This document shows positions 5,845 to 11,883 of a stretch of DNA of 11,883 nucleotides, piece by piece (positions within the stretch are counted from its first letter, which is position 1; every line of letters starts with the position of its first letter). The position numbers and the translations under genes were made by a program. This DNA comes from Candidatus Aquicultor primus. GTDB taxonomy: Bacteria > Actinomycetota > Aquicultoria > Aquicultorales > Aquicultoraceae. The DNA is taken from assembly GCA_001767575.1 (NCBI GenBank), contig MELI01000093.1, forward strand, positions 12,067 through 23,949, written 5' to 3'. The notes under the pieces were generated by a model, which had not been told where the DNA came from, ran no database searches, and worked only from the letters and a program-made list of their open reading frames with translations.

Positions 5845-7855
5845 TTACGCGCTGGCTGAATTCTTGTTTGTGATGCGGGTGCCTTGACGCTCGTTCAGCG
5901 CGTGCTCCTTTTCGAGCAACTCTATGAATTTATCTACGAGTCGCGGGTCGAACTGCGTTTCCCGGCAGCGCCTCAATTCGACTGTTGCCTGATTATGAGA
6001 TAAGCCTGCGCGATATGGCCTGTCCGATATCATCGCGTGATACGAATCCACGACACTGACTATCCTGGCCTTCAAAGGTATTTCTTCGCCGACCATGCCA
6101 TCAGGATAACCGGACCCATCATACTTCTCATGATGGTGGAGGATGGTCTTGACGACTTCGCGCAAACCGCTCAGGTGTCTTACTATATCCGCACCCAGGA
6201 CAGGGTGCCGGTCGATGTATGACCACTCATCGTTTGTCAGTGTATCCAGCTTGTTAAGGACTGCGTCGGGCACTCCTATTTTACCGATATCGTGGAGCAG
6301 GCCCGCTATACTCAAATTCGTCACATCTTTATCGTCTAGGCCGAGCGCTCTGCCCAGGGCTGCTGAATATCTGGCGACGAATTCGGAGTGACGATGGGTA
6401 TAATGGTCGCGGGCGTCGACCGCTTTGGCGAGGGAGAAGACCGCATTGATTATAACCTCATCGGAAGGCTGGTTGTTACGAGGTTCAAATGTGGTGTCGG
6501 CGGTTGCACTGCCGTGGCTTTTCGGGTATGCGATGGAATTAGGACCGAGCCGCTTAGCCTCGGCCAGAGCTTCGCAAGCCGTATCGATAAGGCCTTTGCT
6601 GTTCTCGCCGTATTTCGGGTAATGTGTAATGCCTATGCTAACAGTAATCGGGATTGAGATATTGTGTTTTGTGTTGAATTGTTGTGTTGCGACCATCATA
6701 GCTATGCGTGCGGCCGCCATCATAGCTTCTCGCTCATCGGCCTCGGGCATCACGACAACGAATTCCTCGCCGGAGTATCGAGCCGTGATGTCGGTTTCGC
6801 GGCTGCAATCCTTGATGATATCGGCAATCTTTTTCAAAGCACTGTCGCCTAGGACGTGTCCGTTGATCGCATTGAACCGTGCGAAACCGTCGACGTCGAT
6901 CATCAATAGTGCTAATTGGCGGTTATATCGCTCGGCGCGCTTTATTTCCACGTCTAGGCGTTCCTGGAAGTAGCGGTGGTTGTTGAGGTCGGTCAAGCCA
7001 TCGACGATGGCCGTCCCCGCCAGGGAGCCGACCCGTTCACTGATATTTTTAGCCATCGTATTGAGCGAGGCCGCAAGTTCGCCGAATTCATCGGTTGTTT
7101 GAACCTGTATTCTCTGGTCGTAGTCACCTTCGGCGATTCTTTTAGCGGCATCCAGCATAGACGTAATTGCACGCGAAATACGAGACGCAGCCGAGAAGCC
7201 GATTACGGCTGAAAGGAGTAGTAGGATTCCTATTGGAATGAGTAGGTCGCGTTGGTCTTCGCGGATTATCTCTTTTACAGCATTCGCCGACATATCAATA
7301 CCTACAATTGCAACGGCCTCGCCGTTCCTATCGTGTATCGGCGCGTAACCGGACAACCAGTTTCCCCATTTGTCGGTTGTGATTTCTGTGTCAGCTGTCG
7401 GTTTTTCAAATGCTAGCTGCATTTCCGGGTAAGACGACACGTCAAAAGGATCCCCTAAGTATGACATCAGCTCAGGATTTTCTTCGGCGTCGACTATAAA
7501 TTCCCACATGTTCGCTTTTTCGGTCTTGACCATCGTGTAGATATATCTGATTTTGGGGTTTGCTGCTTTGATTGCTTTAAGTTGTGCTTTTATTTCAACG
7601 TACAGCTCTGATTTATCGTCACCGCTTGCGGTTAGTTGCTCGTGCTTATCGCCATCGATTAACGCGGAGGCGGTTCTAGCGGTAGCGACTAGTTCGTTGC
7701 GGAGGCCCGAAGCTGCGCTCGTAACTCTTTTTGACACCTGTGTAGGCGCCGGCTAAAGAGACGAACAGCGAAGTAAGAAGAATAATCAGAAACAACTTAG
7801 TCTTAATGGAAACCCTATATTTTCTGAACGACTTCAGGTGTGGTTGCTCGCTCAT
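5845..7855 (-). CDS. Membrane sensor with HAMP, GGDEF and HD-GYP domains (c-di-GMP turnover), N-terminus frameshifted
   Basis: A bifunctional-type cyclic di-GMP enzyme. The uninterrupted frame runs from GTG 7737 (630 residues). The true start is probably ATG 7855, whose 41 codons encode a basic N-terminus and the first membrane helix; a one-base excess in an A5 run (7732-7728) separates the two parts. Numbering from GTG 7737: extracytoplasmic sensor about 20-163; membrane helix 165-185; HAMP 186-235; GGDEF 240-405; HD-GYP 427-615. The GGDEF active site reads SGEEF (322-326) instead of GG(D/E)EF, and FKxxND is altered to FARFNA, but the inhibitory site RETD (313-316) is present. HD-GYP motifs are intact: HDIGK (482-486) and HHEKYDGSGYP (535-545), predicting phosphodiesterase activity. 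With the frameshift repaired it would be 669 residues. Terminated by the hairpin at 5780-5810. Confidence 0.88.
7728..7732 (-). other. Apparent frameshift site (A5 run) in the GGDEF/HD-GYP gene
   Basis: On the minus strand, the frame from ATG 7855 encodes a hydrophobic helix (LFLIILLTSLFVSLAGAY) and reaches GTC-AAA-AAG, then stops at TAG 7678-7676. The main frame is blocked upstream by TAG 7755-7753. Removing one A from the run joins them as V-K-R-V-T-S, giving the expected helix-sensor-helix layout. Confidence 0.7.
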
Positions 7856-8078
7856 ATCATCACCAAATCATCGTTAACGTTATTACACTTAGGTATCGTC
7901 AAGGTGTCAGCGCTTCTTAAGAAAAACTCCTGCTAAACGTTTTGAGGCGACCGTATGGGGCTTTGTCTCGATAGCCATGGGGGCGCCGAGAAACGCTATA
8001 GGCGTATGATAATATGGTTGTTGTAGCGTAATGGCGCAGAGATAAAAGGCTTATTTGGCACGCTCATTCGGGCTTTCT
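7856..8078 (-). promoter_or_regulatory. Upstream region of the GGDEF/HD-GYP gene
   Basis: No gene is seen here. GGTGAT just before ATG 7855 can act as the ribosome binding site, though its spacing is short. A good -35-like TTGACG lies at 7902-7897 on the minus strand, but the only -10 candidates at proper spacing (around GTTAAC, 7878-7873) are weak. A perfect 10-bp palindrome, TTCTTAAGAA, at 7914-7923 lies next to the -35 and could be an operator. No clear terminator for the upstream minus-strand gene (stop 8079) is visible. Confidence 0.3.
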
Positions 8079-9749
8079 TTATGGCGCTATCTTGGGAGAT
8101 GACGAGATTGCGGATAGAAGCACATCGATAGTCGCGGCGGGGGACACACCGATGTTTACCTTAACTATGTTGCGTTTGTTGAAATAGCTAGTCAGGAGCG
8201 AGAGATTTTCTATCTTTTCCAGGTCGATGTCGATTGTTCTGTTAGGTTCTGCGAAGTAAATCCTGGCTATCTTTCGCTCGAGCTTCGCCAGGCTTTTCGC
8301 ATCATGCCTTGTGTCTACACACGATTTTAGTTGACCGGCGGCCACAAGATATATACGGGTCTTGTCATTGAGGCTTTCTGCGAGAAGGAATGCGAGGTTG
8401 GCCTTGGTGTTGCGGATACCTTCGAGAATCTTTGCCGTGCTCTCGAGGCTTTGCAGCGACCGGTTCAAAAGTGCCGCGCGCTCAAAATAGAGCTTGTTCG
8501 ACGCGGCGGCACGTCGCTTGACGAGCTCATCGCGGAGTTGTTCGGGGCGTCCGTCGAACGCTTCGGCGACCGCGGTAAGCCGTTTTCGGTATTCCGAGGT
8601 CGTGATTTTGCCACCGCACGGGCCGCAGCACCGTTTGACCTGGAAATAGAAGCAAGGTTCTTTCAGTTTGCCCGGCCTTATTGCATGGTCGCACTGCTTC
8701 AGGCGGTAGAGGTCTTTTGCCACCTCAAGGAGGAGCTCGACGTCGGACGCATTCGAGAACGGTCCATAGTGGAAGCCGCGCCCCTCGACCCTGCGGACCA
8801 GCTTTGGGGTGGGGAACAAGTCGTCGAAGTCGATGTGGACGAACGGGCGGTGACGGTAGCCCTTCCCGAGAACGTTATAGGCCGGTTTAAACGACTTTAT
8901 CAGCTTGCTTTCGAGAAGGAGCGCCCCGATCTCCGTCCCGGTCTTTATATGGTCGATTGTGTGGATTTCCGAGAGCAGCGAGAGTTGCCTCTCGGTTCTT
9001 GGCCCCGAATAGAAGTAGCTCCGTACCCGCTTGTTGAGGTCGACCGCTTTGCCGACATAGATGACCTGGCTGTATTTGTCCTTCATAAGATAGACGCCGC
9101 TCGAATCCGGCAGGTTTTGAGCGAGCTGTTTCTTGTCGCCGAAATCATGCCGCGTTTTCGGGTAGAAAAACCGGGATGCCTCCTCTACGGTATTTATCCC
9201 GTAAGCCTCCATCGATTCGAGGAGCTTAGCGAAGACCTCGGCCGTGGCCAGCGCGTCGGAGAGTGCGCGGTGATTGGGCCGGTGCGTCACGTTGAAGTAC
9301 CGAGCCAGGTTTGCGAGGCGGTAGAAACCTATGGTCGGCTTGAGCCGCTGTGCTATGAGTTTGGTGTCGAAATAGCGGTTTCTCAGTGTTTTCAGCCCTG
9401 TTTCGCGTGCCGCGGTCTTGAGAAACGACATATCGAAGTGTGCGTTGTGGGCTACGAGCACCGCATCGCCGGCGAAGCGCGCAAAGCCGGGGAGGACCTC
9501 GTCTATGACAGGTGCATCCGCCGTCATCATGTTTGTGATGCCGGTCAGCTTGACTATCTTTGGCGGGATAAGGCGGTTTGGGTTTACCAAGTGCTCGAAA
9601 GTGGCGACCGCGCGAGAACCTACCATTTTTACCGCGCCTATCTCGATGATTTTCTCGGCGCGGTGTTCGAGACCGGTCGTTTCCAGGTCTACTATGACGT
9701 ATGTTGCTTCGTCTAATGGAGTGCCGTTGACGGTCATTCTTGCTGCCAT
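8079..9749 (-). CDS. DEDDh 3'-5' exonuclease fused to UvrC-like GIY-YIG nuclease
   Basis: A 556-residue fusion known as a family mainly from actinobacteria, presumed to act in DNA repair. Residues 15-180 are a DnaQ-like exonuclease with all five acidic/histidine residues: Asp21 and Glu23 (VDLETTG), Asp106 (HNAHFD), His160 and Asp165 (NHRALSDA). Residues 210-300 are a GIY-YIG domain as in UvrC/Cho: GVY 218-220, YVG 231-233, KRVRSYF with the catalytic arginine, and Glu280 in LLLESKLIK. Cys353, Cys366, Cys374 and Cys378 follow with near-UvrC spacing, then a UVR-like helix pair around 417-436. The UvrC C-terminal RNase H-like and helix-hairpin-helix domains are absent. ATG 9749 lacks a ribosome binding site; an internal ATG at 9737 is the alternative. 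A 461-codon frame opposite it is a shadow. Confidence 0.9.
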   Translation of the reverse strand: MAARMTVNGTPLDEATYVIVDLETTGLEHRAEKIIEIGAVKMVGSRAVATFEHLVNPNRLIPPKIVKLTGITNMMTADAPVIDEVLPGFARFAGDAVLVAHNAHFDMSFLKTAARETGLKTLRNRYFDTKLIAQRLKPTIGFYRLANLARYFNVTHRPNHRALSDALATAEVFAKLLESMEAYGINTVEEASRFFYPKTRHDFGDKKQLAQNLPDSSGVYLMKDKYSQVIYVGKAVDLNKRVRSYFYSGPRTERQLSLLSEIHTIDHIKTGTEIGALLLESKLIKSFKPAYNVLGKGYRHRPFVHIDFDDLFPTPKLVRRVEGRGFHYGPFSNASDVELLLEVAKDLYRLKQCDHAIRPGKLKEPCFYFQVKRCCGPCGGKITTSEYRKRLTAVAEAFDGRPEQLRDELVKRRAAASNKLYFERAALLNRSLQSLESTAKILEGIRNTKANLAFLLAESLNDKTRIYLVAAGQLKSCVDTRHDAKSLAKLERKIARIYFAEPNRTIDIDLEKIENLSLLTSYFNKRNIVKVNIGVSPAATIDVLLSAISSSPKIAP

Positions 9750-9761
9750 GGGTTGATAGTA
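9750..9761 (-). promoter_or_regulatory. -10 element suggesting a leaderless mRNA for the exonuclease/GIY-YIG gene
   Basis: On the minus strand TACTAT (9761-9756, fits TAnnnT) is followed by six bases and then the ATG at 9749-9747. That places transcription start at or next to the start codon, and no Shine-Dalgarno sequence is present. No good -35 is seen 17 nt upstream. Confidence 0.35.
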
Positions 9762-10034
9762 CCATTATTGCAAGCCCGGGGAAATTGCCGGCGGTTGTCT
9801 AATAAGGGCTTTAGATAAGGAAGTTTAGGCGCGCGAGGGTATGAGATTGATGCGCATCAGCCAGCAGGCTGTGCGTTAGATTATTCGCAAAAGAGCAGGT
9901 AGGGAAGGATTATTAACTTTTTGGCCGACCGGCGTATCATAAAGAACAAGTATCTCAATACAACAGTTCCTGAAAGGGAAGATCCAGCCTTAGTTGAACA
10001 TCAGTCTCATAATTTGGGCGCAAAAAACCGGATT

Positions 10035-10062
10035 TTGAGGCTTAAGCGCCTTCTGGTACAGT
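10035..10062 (+). promoter_or_regulatory. Extended -10 promoter of the CCA-adding enzyme gene
   Basis: A -35-like TTGAGG (10035-10040) is followed after 16 nt by TACAGT (10057-10062), which has a TGG extended -10 directly upstream (10054-10056). Predicted transcription start is near 10069, about 50 nt before the coding region. Confidence 0.45.
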
Positions 10063-10101
10063 AGTTATGTTATGTTTAGCAGTAAATTTCCAGGAAATTC
10101 C

Positions 10102-10120
10102 AAGGGAGGTATAAGCGATA
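10102..10120 (+). promoter_or_regulatory. Strong Shine-Dalgarno followed by an AUA start codon
   Basis: AAGGGAGGT (10102-10110) matches eight of nine bases of the ideal Shine-Dalgarno. Seven bases later the in-frame triplet is ATA (10118-10120). The frame is closed by TAA at 10112-10114, so no earlier start exists, and the next usable start, TTG 10220, has no comparable site and would cut into the nucleotidyltransferase fold. Confidence 0.65.
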
Positions 10121-11512
10121 GGCGAGAGACTCGACATCGACAACTTAAGAGCGTCGCTTAAACACCCGGTTGTAGGGGAGCTTAGCCGCCTCTTTGAAGA
10201 GGCGGGGAAGACGCTATATTTGGTAGGAGGATCGGTTCGCGACGCTTTGCTCGGCCAAGTCCATGATGACCTTGATTTCGCCACCGACGCCCAGCCTGAG
10301 CAAATCATCAAAATCGTCAAACCCTGGGCCGATAATCTGTGGCTCATCGGAATAAAATTCGGGACGGTCGCGTTGGGAAAAGGTCAACTGAAGATAGAGA
10401 TAACGACGCTTCGCAGCGAACGCTATGAAGACGCAAGCCGGCATCCGGTTGTGGCATTCGACAGTGGGATAGAGTTGGATTTGTCGCGCCGGGACTTCAC
10501 CGTCAACGCGATGGCGTTGGAGCTTTCCACGGGGGATTTAATAGATCCTTTTCACGGTCAAGATGACCTGGTAAAACGGTTGTTACGTACCCCGCTCGGT
10601 CCTGAGCAGAGTTTCTTGGATGACCCGCTTCGCATGATGCGTGCCGTCCGCTTTGTCTCGACCATGGGGATGGATTTGTCCGATAAGACCAGGGAGGCGA
10701 TAAGGCAATACAAGGGCGAGCTGGCGCGGGTATCGAGCGAGCGCGTGCGTGATGAGTTCTCCAAGATTCTCACCGGCAGGGAGCCGTCAAAGGCTTTGCG
10801 CCTTCTTATCGAGACCGGCCTGAGCGATGAATTCGTCCCGGAGATATCGCGTTTGGAAGTTACTCAAGACCCTGATTACCACCACAAAGATGTCCTGGAG
10901 CACACCTTGCTGGTAGTCGAACGCACCGAGCCTGAGCTGGCGCTTCGTTTAGCCGCACTCTTTCATGATACCGGCAAGCCTGATACGAAGGAGATAATAG
11001 AGGGCAAAGTGACCTTCTACAACCACGACCACGTCAGCGCCTATGCGACCAAGAAGAGGCTGCGCGCACTCAAATATCCCAAAGCGGTCATCGACGAGGT
11101 CTATGAGCTTATCTATCAGCACATGCGTGTCTACACTTACCGCATGGGCTGGACCGACAAAGCGGTTCGAAAATATATCCGCGACGCCGGTGATTTGAGG
11201 GCTAAGCTCAACGCGCTTATCCGGGCCGACTGCACGACGAAGAACCCGCGTAAGATGAACCAGTCGCTCCGCGTCCTTGATGAGCTGGAAGAACGTATCA
11301 TCGAACTCGAGGCGGCCGAGGAGACGGCGAAGATACGCCCCCCCGTCGACGGCAACGAGATCATGGAGTATTTGGGTATCGGCCCGGGGCCGCTAGTCGG
11401 TGAGGTAATGCGCTTACTACTCGAAGCGCGGCTTGATGGCGATATCAGCACCAAAGAGGAAGCGCTTGAGCTTGTCGACGTTTGGGCAAAGGACAGGGGG
11501 CTCAAGGGGTAG
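10118..11512 (+). CDS. CCA-adding tRNA nucleotidyltransferase / poly(A) polymerase family, with HD domain
   Basis: Adds or repairs the 3' CCA of tRNA (class II nucleotidyltransferase superfamily); poly(A) polymerase activity cannot be excluded by sequence. From the AUA at 10118 the product is 464 residues; from TTG 10220 it would be 430 and would begin inside the first strand at VGGSVRD. Numbering from AUA: VGGSVRD 36-42, catalytic carboxylates Asp51 and Asp53 (DLDFAT), RRDFTVNAMA 124-133, DDPLRMMRA 168-176. An HD domain follows with His262 (LEHT), His283-Asp284 (FHDTGKP) and YNHDHVSA 301-308, then RADCTTKN near 369-376, as in actinobacterial CCA enzymes. The 34 extra residues read as normal coding sequence (for example ELSRLFEEAGKTLY). 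It has its own promoter and no operon partner inside the window. Confidence 0.9.
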   Translation: MGERLDIDNLRASLKHPVVGELSRLFEEAGKTLYLVGGSVRDALLGQVHDDLDFATDAQPEQIIKIVKPWADNLWLIGIKFGTVALGKGQLKIEITTLRSERYEDASRHPVVAFDSGIELDLSRRDFTVNAMALELSTGDLIDPFHGQDDLVKRLLRTPLGPEQSFLDDPLRMMRAVRFVSTMGMDLSDKTREAIRQYKGELARVSSERVRDEFSKILTGREPSKALRLLIETGLSDEFVPEISRLEVTQDPDYHHKDVLEHTLLVVERTEPELALRLAALFHDTGKPDTKEIIEGKVTFYNHDHVSAYATKKRLRALKYPKAVIDEVYELIYQHMRVYTYRMGWTDKAVRKYIRDAGDLRAKLNALIRADCTTKNPRKMNQSLRVLDELEERIIELEAAEETAKIRPPVDGNEIMEYLGIGPGPLVGEVMRLLLEARLDGDISTKEEALELVDVWAKDRGLKG

Positions 11513-11883
11513 GCGACCGCTCCCACTTCCCCAACCGCTTACCTGCTAAAAGAGGAGGAGGGAGGAGCCGCGCGGTTTGTTATAGAACAAGTGTTTGAGT
11601 TTCTCGGGAGCCGGACGCGTCTATCCACAGTCGTTTCGTGCCGACGGCGGCCGGGCGTTTTGCGAGCCGGATATAGAATAGAGTCTCTGAATCCAAGTCT
11701 TTCCAGCAAGAGCCCCCAGTGGTCATAGATTGATACGAAGTCTCAGTCTCAATTGATGGTATAATCGGGGGAAAGAGGGAAGAGGGCGCACCTGTTCATT
11801 TGTCGCGCGGTTTGCCGGATTGAGCCATGGTAAGTCATAGGCCCAGGCGTTTTACGTAAATATCCCATACGCTTAGCGGCTCG
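11513..11883. other. Gene-free right edge of the window
   Basis: No gene is supported in these 371 nt. They hold a purine-rich stretch (about 11551-11567), a TTGTT-ATAG-AACAA inverted repeat at 11577-11590, an ATTGAT direct repeat flanking about 11735-11750, and an extended -10 promoter at 11757-11765 reading rightwards. No convincing terminator for the upstream gene is seen: AACCGC (about 11533-11538) and GCGGTT (11572-11577) could pair, but with a loop of more than 30 bases. A ten-codon frame from ATG 11827 is too short to call. Confidence 0.5.
11757..11765 (+). promoter_or_regulatory. Consensus extended -10 promoter facing out of the window
   Basis: TGG followed by a perfect TATAAT (11760-11765). 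No good -35 is found at 16-18 nt, which is usual for extended -10 promoters. Transcription would start near 11772 and leave at least 110 nt of leader inside the window, so the gene or RNA it serves lies beyond the right edge or begins as a structured leader here. Confidence 0.5.

Larger units (their letters stand above)
9750..10117. other. Gene-free divergent region before the CCA-adding enzyme
   Basis: Neither strand gives a credible gene in 368 nt. Contents: the start signals of the minus-strand exonuclease gene at the left end, a nine-pair hairpin with one bulged T at 9853-9875 (CGCA-t-CAGCC / GGCTG-TGCG, loop AGCA) of unknown role, and the promoter and ribosome binding site of the plus-strand nucleotidyltransferase gene at the right end. 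Confidence 0.6.

Noticed and set aside
8007..8015. TGA-TAATAT extended -10-like element on the plus strand
   Set aside because: It would only drive antisense transcription into the exonuclease gene; the match is weak and there is no -35.
8331..9716. 461-codon open frame on the plus strand opposite the exonuclease/GIY-YIG gene
   Set aside because: It is fully antisense to a gene with all catalytic motifs, shows no recognisable domain and has no ribosome binding site; it is a by-product of codon bias.
9820..9910. tRNA-like or small RNA gene around the 9853-9875 hairpin
   Set aside because: No cloverleaf or T-arm sequence can be formed; only a single hairpin is visible.
10220..10222. TTG 10220 as the start of the CCA-adding enzyme
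   Set aside because: It truncates the first strand before VGGSVRD, while coding-like sequence and a strong ribosome binding site lie upstream.

Overview
The window looks like ordinary chromosomal sequence from a Gram-positive-type (monoderm) bacterium, most likely a deep-branching, probably anaerobic member of the Actinomycetota. Three things point that way. There is an exonuclease/GIY-YIG (UvrC-like) fusion of the type common in actinobacteria. The CCA-adding enzyme is an HD-containing form with the RADCTTKN signature. An SLH-anchored wall protein is present. Base composition appears intermediate, and GTG and TTG starts are frequent. Taxonomy is inference; no rRNA or tRNA gene is present to settle it.

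Layout, left to right. (1) The end of a PilZ-domain gene (c-di-GMP receptor type). (2) A compact three-gene operon, cbiM-cbiQ-cbiO, encoding an energy-coupling-factor importer for cobalt or nickel. (3) A lone STAS-domain anti-sigma-factor antagonist. (4) Convergent to it, an exported protein with a beta-sandwich-like N-terminal region, a 14-glycine linker and three C-terminal SLH repeats. (5) A 505-nt divergent intergenic region. (6) A membrane-anchored TPR protein. (7) A strong bidirectional terminator, then on the minus strand a membrane sensor with HAMP, GGDEF and HD-GYP domains whose N-terminus is split off by a one-base frameshift. (8) A DEDDh exonuclease/GIY-YIG nuclease fusion on the minus strand, possibly translated from a leaderless mRNA. 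(9) A CCA-adding enzyme / poly(A) polymerase family gene on the plus strand whose only well-placed start codon is AUA behind a near-perfect Shine-Dalgarno sequence. (10) A gene-free right edge with an extended -10 promoter facing out of the window.

Functionally the genes are a mix: metal import (operon), c-di-GMP signalling (PilZ end and GGDEF/HD-GYP protein), partner-switching regulation (STAS), cell-envelope structure (SLH and TPR proteins) and nucleic-acid processing (exonuclease/GIY-YIG, CCA enzyme). Apart from cbiMQO nothing reads as a multi-gene cassette, and I see no mobile element, CRISPR array or defence island. The most unusual points are the AUA start of the nucleotidyltransferase, the frameshift and atypical active site of the GGDEF/HD-GYP protein, and the retained UvrC-type cysteine quartet in the exonuclease fusion.
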